Positions 1 through 7,724 of a stretch of DNA of 52,582 bases are shown in pieces. The DNA lies in contig JAMFSE010000064.1 of assembly GCA_026225115.1 (NCBI GenBank), positions 1 through 52,582 of the forward strand, written 5' to 3'. The position numbers and the translations under genes were made by a program. This stretch comes from Rhodovastum atsumiense. Lineage in GTDB: Bacteria > Pseudomonadota > Alphaproteobacteria > Acetobacterales > Acetobacteraceae. Below the pieces are notes generated by a model. It did not search any database, was not told where the DNA came from, and worked only from the letters and a program-made list of their open reading frames with translations. The stretch's first letter is position 1, and each line of letters starts with the position of its first letter.

Positions 1-946
1 GCACGGTTTCGATCCGCCCGTCGTCCGTCATGCCGGAAATCTTGCTGACCTCGACCCCGTCGCGCAGCTCGATGATGTCGTCGGGCACGCTGTCCGACAA
101 GGTCCAGTCGATGGTGGGCGACGTCACGCAGGCATAGAACGGTACGTGGTTGTCGTGCGCCGCGAGTGCCTTCAGGTAGGTGCCGATCTTGTTGGCGACA
201 TCGCCGGCGCGCGTCACGCGGTCCGTGCCGACGATGACGAGGTCGACATCGCCGCGCTGCATGAGGTGGCCGCCGGCGTTGTCTGCAATGACGGTGTGCG
301 GAACGCCATGTTTGCCGAGTTCCCAGGCGGTGAGGGATGCGCCCTGGTTGCGGGGTCGGGTTTCTTCGACCCAGACGTGGATGTCGATGCCTTTGTCGTG
401 CGCCATATATATAGGTGCGAGTGCGGTGCCGTAATCGACGGTGGCGATCCATCCGGCGTTGCAATGGGTGAGGACGTTGACGCGGCGGTTCGGTTTGGCG
501 AAGGCTTCGATGAGGCTGAGGCCGTGGGCGCCGATGGCTTTGTTGGTGGCGACGTCTTCATCGCAGATGGCGGCGGCTTCGGCGTAGGCAGCGTCGGCGC
601 GGGCACCGGCGGCGAGGGGTTCGAGTTTTTGCTGCATGCGCGCGAGCGCCCAGCGCAGGTTGATGGCGGTGGGGCGGGTGGCGCCGAGGATGTTGACGGC
701 GTTGGTGAGGTTGGACTCCGATGCTTCCGCGCGCATGGCCAAAGCGACGCCGTAGGCGGCGGTGGCGCCGATGAGCGGGGCGCCGCGCACCAGCATGGCG
801 CGGATGGCGTGGGCGACGGCTTCCATGCTGGTGAGGCGTACGAGGTCGAGCGCCCAGGGGAGTTTGGTTTGGTCGATGATGCGCACCGACCAATTATCCG
901 TCTCGTCTACCCAGATTGCGCGAAACGGCGTGCCGTCGATGTTCAT
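1..946 (-). CDS. mtnA: S-methyl-5-thioribose-1-phosphate isomerase (5' part)
   Basis: Cytoplasmic isomerase of the methionine salvage pathway, converting methylthioribose-1-phosphate to methylthioribulose-1-phosphate. About 315 residues are visible; the C-terminus lies beyond the left edge. The N-terminus reads [15 protein letters not shown], the family motif [14 protein letters not shown] follows at about residues 53-66, and the THCNAG segment with the expected catalytic cysteine is near residue 162. A VGTDR segment with the second catalytic residue (Asp) is near residue 242. The frame is open to the edge, ending in a normal eIF-2B-like region ([14 protein letters not shown]). The ATG at 946 fits the usual family N-terminus. 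Identification is by motif; the rest of any methionine salvage cluster would lie to the left. Confidence 0.93.
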   Translation of the reverse strand, partial: MNIDGTPFRAIWVDETDNWSVRIIDQTKLPWALDLVRLTSMEAVAHAIRAMLVRGAPLIGATAAYGVALAMRAEASESNLTNAVNILGATRPTAINLRWALARMQQKLEPLAAGARADAAYAEAAAICDEDVATNKAIGAHGLSLIEAFAKPNRRVNVLTHCNAGWIATVDYGTALAPIYMAHDKGIDIHVWVEETRPRNQGASLTAWELGKHGVPHTVIADNAGGHLMQRGDVDLVIVGTDRVTRAGDVANKIGTYLKALAAHDNHVPFYACVTSPTIDWTLSDSVPDDIIELRDGVEVSKISGMTDDGRIETV

Positions 947-979
947 TATCAGAGCCCTCAAAGAAGAAGGGCCATTTAC

Positions 980-1183
980 AGCAGTTCTTTTTTGAAAAAA
1001 AGGCTGGCCGCCCGCGGACCAAAAAACTTTTGTTAATCTGGGGCGTGGGTTGTGGCCCAGACGTCGCCTTTCGGTGGGTTAAACCCACTCCATGGGACAT
1101 GGTGCGCGGCGCTCCCGTAGCCGGTGTCCTAGATCAATAAAAGTCTTTTTGCTTCTTTTTCTTCAGAAAAAGAAGTGCTTGCC
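980..1183. repeat. Family A repeat, inverted pair (A1)
   Basis: Two A/T-rich arms (980-1041 and about 1134-1183) face each other around a core of about 90 bases. The left arm contains TTCTTTTTTGAAAAAAA and a GC-rich insert GGCTGGCCGCCCGC; the right arm contains GCTTCTTTTTCTTCAG and AAAAAGAAGTGCTT. Each arm is itself a hairpin. The core carries a degenerate family C palindrome (GGTGGGTTAAACCCAC, near 1074). The right end lies 7 bases from the stop codon of the UPF0262 gene. Confidence 0.85.
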
Positions 1184-1189
1184 TCGCTG

Positions 1190-1666
1190 TTAAAGCGGCT
1201 GGTGGAGGGCGCAAACCAGCGTGAAGAGGCGGCGCGCGGTTGGGAAGTCGATGTTGATTTTGCCTGCCAGGCGTTCCTGCATCAACGCGGCGCCTTCGTT
1301 GTGGAGGCCGCGGCGACCCATGTCGATGGCCTGGATTTTTGCTTCGCGGCCCTCGGCGATGGCGCCTGCGTAGCTGTCGAGCAGCATCTGATAATCTTTC
1401 ATCAGCATTTTGAAGGGGCCGAGTGCGAGCACGACGGCCGTTAGCGGCGCGTCGGTTGCGTCGCGGATGTCGAAGACCAGCCGGCCTTCCTGGATGGAGA
1501 GATGCAGGATGCTTTGCACATTCGGATGGGCGATGGCGGCGAATTCGTTTTCCGATTCGAGATCGGTCACGGCCTGAGTGCGATCGGCTTCCTGCAAACG
1601 CGAAAGGCGGTGCAGGGCAGCGCCTTCGAGAATGATGCGGGTGAGACGGCCGGTGGGTTCATCCAT
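1190..1666 (-). CDS. UPF0262 family protein
   Basis: A 158-residue protein of a conserved alphaproteobacterial family of unknown function. The diagnostic C-terminal part is present: IEAIDMGRRGLHNEG-like sequence (here IQAIDMGRRGLHNEGAAL), then an ERLAGKINIDFPTARRLF block and FTLVCALH at the end. I chose the ATG at 1666 (MDEPTGRLTRI); it overlaps the end of the upstream DUF983 gene by 8 bases, which indicates translational coupling. A longer open frame upstream is only the shadow of DUF983. The stop codon is followed directly by an A-family repeat, which may form its 3' end. No catalytic motif is recognisable. Confidence 0.88.
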   Translation of the reverse strand: MDEPTGRLTRIILEGAALHRLSRLQEADRTQAVTDLESENEFAAIAHPNVQSILHLSIQEGRLVFDIRDATDAPLTAVVLALGPFKMLMKDYQMLLDSYAGAIAEGREAKIQAIDMGRRGLHNEGAALMQERLAGKINIDFPTARRLFTLVCALHQPL

Positions 1667-2096
1667 TCGGCTTCTCCCGGTTGTTGTCGAGCTTGAGGAG
1701 AATGCCGATGACAGCACCCTTCGCCATGCGCAGCACGGCCATGCAGAGCAGCACCAGCAAGGCGAGCAGGATGGCGATTGCGATGGGGCCCGGGTGCCAA
1801 TGGAACTTGAACATCGCGACGATGAACAGCCCGACGAAATGCGCGACGACGACCATGGCGATGTAGGGCGGCGTATCGTCTGCCGGCATCTGGCCGAGCG
1901 GTGCGGCGCAGGCGGTGCAAACTTCGTGCACTGCAAGGTAGCCGTTGAAGATGGGCGCGTGGCCGCAATGCGGACATTTATTGACAATGCCGCGACCGAT
2001 GGTTGTTCCCCAGCCCGGCATGATCCAATCGGAATCGACGGCGGCCGGTGGCCAATGCGCATCGTCCTTGTTGGATTGGGGCAATATCGTGGCCAA
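1659..2096 (-). CDS. DUF983 family membrane protein with zinc ribbon
   Basis: A 145-residue protein with an N-terminal zinc-ribbon-like pair of CxxC motifs (CPHC at 41-44, CTAC at 60-63) and two hydrophobic segments at about 78-102 and 106-126, expected to span the inner membrane. This layout is that of the DUF983 family, common in alphaproteobacteria and sometimes close to cytochrome oxidase assembly genes. No such neighbours exist here; it is coupled to the UPF0262 gene by an 8-base overlap, suggesting a two-gene operon. Function is unknown; the ATG at 2096 is the only start in a sensible place. Confidence 0.85.
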   Translation of the reverse strand: MATILPQSNKDDAHWPPAAVDSDWIMPGWGTTIGRGIVNKCPHCGHAPIFNGYLAVHEVCTACAAPLGQMPADDTPPYIAMVVVAHFVGLFIVAMFKFHWHPGPIAIAILLALLVLLCMAVLRMAKGAVIGILLKLDNNREKPNG

Positions 2097-2739
2097 CCGC
2101 GCAAACTCCTATCGTGATCTTTCTATTAGCCACCGCAATGCGGCGAAGTTCAAGCCAAGGCGGTGCGCAGTCATGCAATGGACATAGCGCTGTTCGGCGA
2201 GCGCCACCATTAAAATCGATTGGCTTTCCGAGATCGCAGCAGCTTGCGAGCGTGCGACAGACGCGGCCGTCTGGATGTTGGGCGCGCTTTGATAAGTGGT
2301 TCGCGCATGATCCGGCGTGGCTTGATTTGCGCTGAGGGGAAGAAGTCTGAACAAATATTTACAATTCATTCCGATTCATCTTCGCCGGTTTTTGTTGCGC
2401 GGATCGAACCGAAATTGGTGTCCAGATTTTTTGGTGCAGGCGTAGAATCGATTCATGGCGCGTCACGTGCGCGCAAAAATTCGCGTGAAAAATGATTCGC
2501 GCTATGAAAAATCCGTTATCAAAACGGCTGTGAAATCGCTTCAGCGACTCTGCGTATTGTGATTTTTTTGCAAATTATAAAAAAAATCACCAATTTGTCG
2601 TCAATCGTGACGCTTTTTGTTGACAGCACTGTATGAGAAGCGGAATAGCGATTCTTGCGTGCGATGCGCGATTCGCGCCGCAACCGACTCATTATTGTAT
2701 CGGTCAAGAGGCCCCGCACGCGATTTTGGAAGGACGGTC
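2097..2739. other. Gene-poor, partly AT-rich intergenic stretch
   Basis: About 640 bases without a convincing gene. Base composition drops to strongly AT-rich between about 2480 and 2620, unlike the surroundings. Short open frames on both strands show no recognisable protein pattern. I see small palindromes (GAATCGATTC near 2448, CGTCACGTGCGCGC near 2462), an 11-bp inverted repeat at 2559-2590 and a perfect TTGACA at 2620-2625 without a clear -10 partner. It could hold the divergent control regions of DUF983 (leftward) and of the downstream rightward genes. Confidence 0.5.
2559..2590. repeat. AT-rich inverted repeat, 11-bp stems
   Basis: GTGATTTTTTT and its exact complement AAAAAAATCAC are separated by about 10 A/T-rich bases. 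It lies about 380 bases upstream of the histone-like gene and 30 bases before a TTGACA. It could be an operator, a bent-DNA site or a transcript hairpin; the sequence does not decide. Confidence 0.6.
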
Positions 2740-2922
2740 ATGGACCGTGACGGCAACCTACCCGGTTTTTTTCAGCTGCAAGGCGATGCCGGGTCAAGGC
2801 TTGGACAGAATAAAGCCGTATTAAAACCACGGGGTCGTTTTGAATTGACCCTCGTGCCGGCGGAAGATTTTCAAGCCTGGGTACCTGGCACCTGTGCAGT
2901 CAGCATTGCTGCAAAGGGATAA
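2740..2922 (+). CDS. Small hypothetical protein, 60 residues
   Basis: A possible short gene starting with ATG at 2740 (MDRDGNLPGFFQLQGD), preceded by a GGAAGGA ribosome-binding site at 6 bases. It ends at 2922 with TCAVSIAAKG. No family is recognised. The stretch RFELTLVPAEDFQAWVPG resembles part of a small soluble domain. It lies just upstream of, and in the same direction as, the lysine-rich protein and could be co-transcribed with it. The support is the ribosome-binding site and the even codon use only. Confidence 0.4.
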   Translation: MDRDGNLPGFFQLQGDAGSRLGQNKAVLKPRGRFELTLVPAEDFQAWVPGTCAVSIAAKG

Positions 2923-2973
2923 ACCGTACGCCGCAACCGGCCTTCTCTAACACCAGCCGAAGGAGCATTCCTC

Positions 2974-3492
2974 GTGACCATTGAAGATACCACCGTAACA
3001 CGTGCCCAACCGTTAGCCGCTAAAGCACCGGCGAAGAAAGTCGCCGCGAAGAAGCCGGCTGCGAAAAAACTTGCTGCCAAAAAACCCGTTGCCAAAAAAG
3101 CTGCGGTGAAGAAGCCGGCTGTTAAGAAAGCCGCCGTGAAGAAAGCTGCCGTCAAGAAACCGGTTGCCAAGAAGGCTGTCGCCAAGAAGCCGGCTGCCAA
3201 GAAGGCCGTCGCCAAGAAGCCGGTTGCCAAGAAGGCTGTCGCCAAGAAGCCGGTGGCAAAGAAGGCCGTCGCCAAGAAGCCGGTAGCTAAAAAGGCTGTT
3301 GCCAAGAAGCCGGTTGCCAAGAAGGCCGTCGCCAAGAAGCCGGTTGCCAAGAAAGCTGTCGCCAAGAAGCCGGTTGCTAAGAAGACTGTAGCCGCCAAGA
3401 AGCCGGCGGTTAAAAAGGCAGCCGTAAAAAAACCACGTAAGTCGGCCACGCCGCCCGTCGCTACCGCGCCTGCTCCCGAGACCATCAATTAA
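2974..3492 (+). CDS. Lysine/alanine-rich histone H1-like protein
   Basis: A 172-residue, very basic, low-complexity protein. After a short start (TIEDTTVTRAQPLAAKAP) it consists almost wholly of AAKKP/VAKKAV units, with about a dozen repeats of a ten-residue double unit, then a tail ending PAPETIN. Such proteins resemble eukaryotic histone H1 tails and bacterial AlgP/Hc1-like nucleoid proteins; DNA binding by charge is the expected role, inferred from composition. The start is GTG at 2974 with a strong GAAGGAG site. The DNA itself repeats with a 30-bp period, so copy number may vary between strains. A strong terminator follows at 3544. Confidence 0.75.
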   Translation: MTIEDTTVTRAQPLAAKAPAKKVAAKKPAAKKLAAKKPVAKKAAVKKPAVKKAAVKKAAVKKPVAKKAVAKKPAAKKAVAKKPVAKKAVAKKPVAKKAVAKKPVAKKAVAKKPVAKKAVAKKPVAKKAVAKKPVAKKTVAAKKPAVKKAAVKKPRKSATPPVATAPAPETIN

Positions 3493-3543
3493 TCTGGATC
3501 AGCGATGACGGACTGACCGTTCCTGCTAAAGGAGCGGACCCCA

Positions 3544-3577
3544 AAAGTGCAGGCATTAAAACGCCTGCACTTTTTTT
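3544..3577 (+). terminator. Rho-independent terminator
   Basis: Stem AAAGTGCAGGC, loop ATTAAAAC, stem GCCTGCACTTT followed by a T run. It ends the histone-like transcript. The A-rich left flank may also let it serve the converging nudC transcript. Confidence 0.92.
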
Positions 3578-3582
3578 GTGTT

Positions 3583-4500
3583 TTATTCGACGGAGTCCAG
3601 CCAGTCGTCGATGAGGCGCCGCGCGATGCTTTGCGGCGGCGGTACGCGGAAGCCCGTTGCCTCGCAATTGCGCACTTCCTCCGGGCTGAACCAGCGGGCG
3701 TCGCGCATCTCGGCCTGTTCGAGGACGATGTCGTCGTTCAGGCCCTCGCCGTAGAAGCCCAGCATCAGGGATGCAGGAAATGGCCAAGGCTGGCTGGAAT
3801 GGTAATGGACGGCGCCGACTTTGACGCCGACTTCCTCAAAGACCTCGCGGCGCACCGCGTCTTCCAGGCTCTCGCCAGGTTCAACAAAACCGGCGAGCGT
3901 TGAGAAGAAATTGCTTTCAACAGGAAAATTATGCGACTGGCCGAGCAGCAGTCTGTTGTTGCGGGTGACCAGCATGATGACGGCAGGGTCGGTGCGCGGG
4001 AAATGCTCGGTGTTGCATTGGCTGCATTGCATGACGTAGCCGCCGCGGATGGGCCTGTTGGCGTGGCCGCAGGCGCTGCAGAATTTGGTCTGGTGGCGCC
4101 AGTGCAGCATGGCGCGCGCGGTGGCGAGCAGGGTGGCGTCGTCGGGCCCGAGCATGCCGGCGACGGCGCGCAGATCGGTGAAGGCGCCGTCGCCGATATG
4201 TACTGCCTCGTGCGGGGCTTCGAGATGGGAGAGGTTGGCTGCGAAATAGGGCGTGCCGTTCTGCAGGCCGAGAAACACCCAGGGGGCGTCGTCATTCAAG
4301 GGTTTTGCGGTGTAGAGGGCGCGGGGCTCGGCGCTGCCCACATCCGTGATCAGCATTTTGCCCTGCCAGAACAATACGAAGCGGCTGGCGGGATCGGCGA
4401 ATGCCTCGCCGATCCATGCGTCGTCGGTGCGGCGATGGGCGGCGCGATCCAGCGTGCCGCCGGTGTAGAAATTCGGCCGGCTTGGGGTGATTGTGGGCAT
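3583..4500 (-). CDS. nudC: NADH pyrophosphatase / NAD-RNA decapping hydrolase
   Basis: A 305-residue Nudix hydrolase that splits NADH to NMNH and AMP and, by family knowledge, removes NAD caps from RNA. All NudC hallmarks are visible: a zinc ribbon with Cys141, Cys144, Cys159 and Cys162; the Nudix box beginning GFVEPGESLED at 204 and ending EEVGV at 226; and the NudC-specific SQPWPFPAS at 236-244. I chose the ATG at 4500 (MPTITPSRPNFY). A longer frame upstream would run antisense through the SRP RNA gene and is rejected. The gene is divergent from ffs, with tandem small palindromes between them. Confidence 0.95.
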   Translation of the reverse strand: MPTITPSRPNFYTGGTLDRAAHRRTDDAWIGEAFADPASRFVLFWQGKMLITDVGSAEPRALYTAKPLNDDAPWVFLGLQNGTPYFAANLSHLEAPHEAVHIGDGAFTDLRAVAGMLGPDDATLLATARAMLHWRHQTKFCSACGHANRPIRGGYVMQCSQCNTEHFPRTDPAVIMLVTRNNRLLLGQSHNFPVESNFFSTLAGFVEPGESLEDAVRREVFEEVGVKVGAVHYHSSQPWPFPASLMLGFYGEGLNDDIVLEQAEMRDARWFSPEEVRNCEATGFRVPPPQSIARRLIDDWLDSVE

Positions 4501-4541
4501 GGGTAAAAATTCGCACGGCGGGCGCCGCGGGGCAACCGCTG

Positions 4542-4602
4542 CCCACGGCGGGCCGCTGCCCACGGTGGGCCGTTCCCACGGTGGGCCGTTCCCACGGCGG
4601 CC
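4542..4602. repeat. Four tandem 16-17 bp units, each palindromic
   Basis: CCCACGG occurs at 4542, 4559, 4575 and 4591, giving periods of 17, 16 and 16. The middle units read CCCACGGTGGGCCGTT, and CCCACGGTGGG is a perfect palindrome about one base. The block lies between the nudC start and the ffs promoter. Confidence 0.85.
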
Positions 4603-4631
4603 TTGCGGAAAGGCGTGGAAGAGGGGATAAA
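4603..4631 (+). promoter_or_regulatory. Probable promoter of the SRP RNA gene
   Basis: TTGCGG at 4603-4608 and GATAAA at 4626-4631 are separated by 17 bases. The start of the SRP RNA falls at the expected distance downstream. It abuts the tandem palindromes on its upstream side. Confidence 0.6.
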
Positions 4632-4632
4632 A

Positions 4633-4737
4633 GGGCGGGAGGTCGGCGGCGGACATGTGCCTCGCCAACCCGGTCAGGGCCGGAAGGCAGCAGCCGCAAC
4701 GAGTTTCCGCATGGGTTGTTGTCCGGCCTCCCACCCG
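4633..4737 (+). ncRNA. ffs: Bacterial signal recognition particle (4.5S) RNA
   Basis: The universally conserved SRP core is present: GGTCAGGGCCGGAAGG at 4672-4687 followed by CAGCAGCC. The 5' end (GGGCGGGAGGTCGG) pairs with the 3' end (GTCCGGCCTCCCACCC), giving the expected single long hairpin of about 105 nucleotides. It acts with Ffh in co-translational membrane targeting. Placement just upstream of dnaX is usual in alphaproteobacteria. Ends are estimated from pairing. Confidence 0.93.
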
Positions 4738-4793
4738 CGATAGCGCAATGGCCGCTTGATGAGCGGCACGAACCGAAGGATTTTTTGCCCCGC

Positions 4794-6638
4794 ATGGCCG
4801 GTTTGTTTGAAGATGAACCGGCGGTGGCACCCTTCTCCGGCCCTTCGCTGTTTGGAGATGAACCGCAAGCGGAGCCTGCCGCCGCAGCATACCGGGTGCT
4901 GGCCCGCAAATACCGTCCGACGATTTTCAGCGACCCGAATGATCCCGAAAGCCTGGAAGGGCTGATCGGCCAGGATGGGCTGGTGCGGACGCTGCGCAAC
5001 GCCTTTGCAATGGGTCGGATTGCGCATGCCTTCATGCTCACCGGCGTGCGCGGGACCGGCAAAACCACTACCGCGCGGATCCTTGCGCGGGCACTGAATT
5101 GCACCGGGGCGGATGGCACCGGGGGGCCGACGCCGGATCCTTGCGGGGTCTGCGATAATTGCGTCGCCATTCTGGCGGACCGGCATCCGGATGTGGTGGA
5201 GATGGATGCGGCGTCGAATACCGGCGTCGATGACGTGCGGGAGATTATCGAAGCGACGCGGTTTCGGCCGCTCTCGGCGCGGGTGAAGGTTTTTATTATC
5301 GACGAAGTGCATATGCTTTCGCGCAACGCGTTCAACGCGCTGCTGAAGACGCTGGAAGAACCGCCGCCGCATGTGAAGTTTGTGTTCGCGACCACCGAAA
5401 TCCGGAAAGTGCCGGTGACCGTGCTGTCGCGTTGCCAGCGGTTCGATCTGCGGCGGGTTTCGGTGGCGGAGTTGTCGCTGCGGTTTTCGCGGATTGCGCT
5501 GCGCGAGGGCGTGAAGATATCGGAATCGGCGATCGGCTATATCGCGCGGGCGGCGGATGGGTCGGTGCGCGATGGCTTGTCGCTGCTGGACCAGGCGATT
5601 GCGCGCGGGGCGGAGGATGGCGACGAGATCAGCGCCGGCATGGTCGCCGAAATGCTGGGCCTGGCGGATCGCAAATATGTGCACCGGTTGATGAAGGCGC
5701 TGGTGACCGGCGATGCGCGCGAGGTGCTGGCGATTACCGAGATTGCGCATGCGCAGGGGACCGATCCCGGTGTGCTGCTGGGGGATGTGCTGGATTTTGC
5801 GCATTTCGTCACCCGGCTGAAGGTAAACCCGGCGCTGGCCGAGAGCCGCGCCGTGCCGGAAACGGAACTCGAAGAGGGGCTGGCTTTGGCGAACAGCCTC
5901 GGGATTCCGTGGCTTGGCCGGTTGTGGCAGATGCTGCTCAAAGGTGTTGCCGAAGTGGAGCATGCGCCGGACCGGCGGGCGGCCGCCGAGATGGTGCTGA
6001 TCCGGATCTGCCATGTGGCGGATATGCCGCCGCCGGGCGAGCTGCTTAAGAAACTTGAAGCCAGGATCAACGAAAATCCAAATCTTTCGAACGGCTACGG
6101 GCCAGGTGATGGTGGTAATGGCGGCGGCATGCTGGCGCAGGCGAGCAACGGTGCGCCGGCGTTCAGCGCCGCACCGCAAGCCGAACCGGCGCCCGCGCCG
6201 CGCGCGCTGAACTTTACCGATGTTGTCGCTTTGGCCGGCGCCAGACATGAGGTGATGCTGTACGCGCATCTTCGGCAATCGGTGCATCTGGTGCGCTTTG
6301 CGCCGCCGGTCATCGAACTGCGGCTGGAGCCGGAAGCGCCGCGGGATCTGGCGCCGCGGCTCGCAGCACTGCTCGAAGCGGAAACCAATCGCCGCTGGAC
6401 GATTGCGCTGAGCCAGGCCGAAGGCGCGCCGACCATTGATGCAATGGAGCGCGAAGCCGAAGCCGGTATCCGGCAATCCGCCAATGACCACCCGCTGGTG
6501 CGCGCAATACTGGAGATTTTTCCGGGCGCGCGTATCGAAGCGCTGCACAGCGCGCCTGAGCCAGTTTCGGAAGAGCCGCCGCCCGATTGGGCGGAGTTCA
6601 CGCCGCCCGACGAAGCCTATTTTGAAGAAGAGGAGTAA
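4794..6638 (+). CDS. dnaX: DNA polymerase III subunit gamma/tau
   Basis: The clamp-loader ATPase of the replisome, 614 residues from the ATG at 4794 (MAGLFEDEPAV). Walker A is GVRGTGKTT at about 84-92, the four zinc-binding cysteines are at 103, 117, 120 and 123, the Walker B/DExx region is IIDEVHMLS, and the sensor SRCQRFDLRR follows. The C-terminal third, rich in Gly/Ala/Glu, is the tau part binding polymerase and helicase. The open frame continues upstream through the SRP RNA, so the start cannot lie far upstream; the chosen ATG gives a normal alphaproteobacterial N-terminus and has GAAGGA about 15 bases before it. The gene is followed three bases later by ybaB. Confidence 0.95.
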   Translation: MAGLFEDEPAVAPFSGPSLFGDEPQAEPAAAAYRVLARKYRPTIFSDPNDPESLEGLIGQDGLVRTLRNAFAMGRIAHAFMLTGVRGTGKTTTARILARALNCTGADGTGGPTPDPCGVCDNCVAILADRHPDVVEMDAASNTGVDDVREIIEATRFRPLSARVKVFIIDEVHMLSRNAFNALLKTLEEPPPHVKFVFATTEIRKVPVTVLSRCQRFDLRRVSVAELSLRFSRIALREGVKISESAIGYIARAADGSVRDGLSLLDQAIARGAEDGDEISAGMVAEMLGLADRKYVHRLMKALVTGDAREVLAITEIAHAQGTDPGVLLGDVLDFAHFVTRLKVNPALAESRAVPETELEEGLALANSLGIPWLGRLWQMLLKGVAEVEHAPDRRAAAEMVLIRICHVADMPPPGELLKKLEARINENPNLSNGYGPGDGGNGGGMLAQASNGAPAFSAAPQAEPAPAPRALNFTDVVALAGARHEVMLYAHLRQSVHLVRFAPPVIELRLEPEAPRDLAPRLAALLEAETNRRWTIALSQAEGAPTIDAMEREAEAGIRQSANDHPLVRAILEIFPGARIEALHSAPEPVSEEPPPDWAEFTPPDEAYFEEEE

Positions 6639-6641
6639 GCC

Positions 6642-6965
6642 ATGAAAAATCTCACCGGGCTGATGAAACAGGCCTCGCAAATGCAGCAGAAAATGCAGGA
6701 AATGCAGGCCAAGCTCGACGCCACCATCATCGAAGGCGTCTCCGGCGCCGGGCTTGTGAAACTGTCCGTCAATGGCCAGGGCGAGCTGAAGGGGATTAAA
6801 ATCGATCCCAAACTCGCCGATCCAAGCGATATCGAAATGCTGGAAGATTTGATCATCGCCGCGCATGCGGATGCCAAAGGGAAGCTGGATAATCTTAAAG
6901 AAACCGAAATGAAAAACGCCACCGGCGGGCTGCAGTTGCCGCCTGGTATGAAGCTACCGTTTTAG
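6642..6965 (+). CDS. YbaB/EbfC family nucleoid-associated protein
   Basis: A 107-residue DNA-binding protein with the typical start [20 protein letters not shown] (coiled coil), the central strand [20 protein letters not shown] and a C-terminal [13 protein letters not shown] tail. By family it binds DNA as a dimer and is nearly always coded between dnaX and recR, as here. A GGAGTAAGCC ribosome site overlaps the dnaX stop. Downstream, an inverted pair of A repeats separates it from recR. Confidence 0.95.
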   Translation: MKNLTGLMKQASQMQQKMQEMQAKLDATIIEGVSGAGLVKLSVNGQGELKGIKIDPKLADPSDIEMLEDLIIAAHADAKGKLDNLKETEMKNATGGLQLPPGMKLPF

Positions 6966-6984
6966 GAAGTTGATGGCAGGAATT

Positions 6985-7128
6985 GAGGAAAGCAGTTCTT
7001 TTTTGAAAAAAAGAACCAAAAAATTTTTGTTCATCTGGGTCATGGGCTTTGGCGGAAACAACGCCCATGCCCCAGAAACAAAAAATTTTTTTGCTTCTTT
7101 TTTTATAAAAAAAGAAGTGCTTCCTTCC
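6985..7128. repeat. Family A repeat, complete inverted pair (A2)
   Basis: The clearest complete copy. The left arm has AGCAGTTCTTTTTTGAAAA and then AAAAATTTTTGTTCATCTGG; the right arm is its inverse with GCTTCTTTTTTTATAAAA. The core between them (about 7040-7077) is CATGGGC...GCCCATG-like and also partly palindromic. The element fills nearly the whole ybaB-recR gap and ends five bases before the recR ATG. Confidence 0.88.
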
Positions 7129-7132
7129 TAAC

Positions 7133-7723
7133 ATGGGTGGGCCGGAGTTAGAGCATCTTATTGGGTTGTTTGCGAAGCTGCCGGGGTTGGGGCCGCGGAG
7201 TGCGCGGCGGATTGTTTTGAAGCTGCTGCGCGAGCGGGAGACGCGGTTGTTGCCGTTGGCTGATGCTATTCGGGCAGCGGCGAATACGGTGCGGACCTGT
7301 TCGGTTTGCGGGAATTTGGATAGCCGGGATCCGTGTACGATTTGTGCAGCACCTTCGCGCGAGGCGATTATTTGCGTGGTTGAGACGGTTGCGGATTTAT
7401 GGGCGTTCGAGCGGGCGCAGATTTATCGCGGGCGGTATCATGTGCTGGGCGGGTCGCTATCAGCACTGTCGGGGCGGGGGCCGGAGGATATTGCCATTGC
7501 GTCGTTGCTGGCGCGGATTGCGGATGAGGCGCCGGCGGAGATTATTCTGGCCCTGTCCGCGACGGTGGATGGGGCGGCGACCGGGCATTATCTGGCTGAG
7601 AAGTTGAAGGGGTTTGATATTCCCATATCGCGTCTGGCGCAGGGCGTGCCGATGGGCGGTAGTCTAGAGGTTTTGGATGAGGGCACGCTTGCGACGGCGA
7701 TGCGGGCTCGGCGGATCGCTTAG
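7133..7723 (+). CDS. recR: Recombination protein RecR
   Basis: A 196-residue DNA-repair protein acting with RecO and RecF in loading RecA at gaps. The helix-hairpin-helix LPGLGPRSARR is at 16-26, the zinc finger uses Cys56, Cys59, Cys68 and Cys71, and the Toprim domain contains VVETVADLWAFE followed by YHVLGG. The C-terminus ISRLAQGVPMGGSLEVLD is typical. The A2 repeat sits in front of the ATG and leaves little room for a good ribosome-binding site (TTCCTTCCTAAC precedes it), which could lower translation. Confidence 0.95.
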   Translation: MGGPELEHLIGLFAKLPGLGPRSARRIVLKLLRERETRLLPLADAIRAAANTVRTCSVCGNLDSRDPCTICAAPSREAIICVVETVADLWAFERAQIYRGRYHVLGGSLSALSGRGPEDIAIASLLARIADEAPAEIILALSATVDGAATGHYLAEKLKGFDIPISRLAQGVPMGGSLEVLDEGTLATAMRARRIA

Positions 7724-7724
7724 G

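Noticed and set aside
980-1183. Family A element as an insertion sequence
   Set aside because: Far too short to code a transposase, and no terminal duplications were recognisable by eye.
2109-2369. Leftward 86-residue frame upstream of DUF983
   Set aside because: No family pattern and no ribosome-binding site; probably non-coding.
2871-3488. Leftward open frame of about 205 residues antisense to the histone-like gene, with repeated FLATGFLATA units
   Set aside because: It is the antisense reading of the lysine-rich repeats; no ribosome site, and the codon pattern belongs to the forward gene.
4542-4602. Tandem direct repeats as a CRISPR array
   Set aside because: Units of 16-17 bases are contiguous without unique spacers, and no cas gene is near.
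4491-4793. Upstream extension of the dnaX frame
   Set aside because: It covers the tandem palindromes and the whole SRP RNA; the real dnaX start is the ATG at 4794.
4501-4890. Upstream extension of the nudC frame
   Set aside because: It would run antisense through the SRP RNA gene and the tandem repeats and lacks NudC-like sequence.
4674-6866. Long leftward open frame of 730 residues antisense to dnaX
   Set aside because: Arg/His-rich shadow of a GC-rich gene; no family pattern, and dnaX is certain on the other strand.
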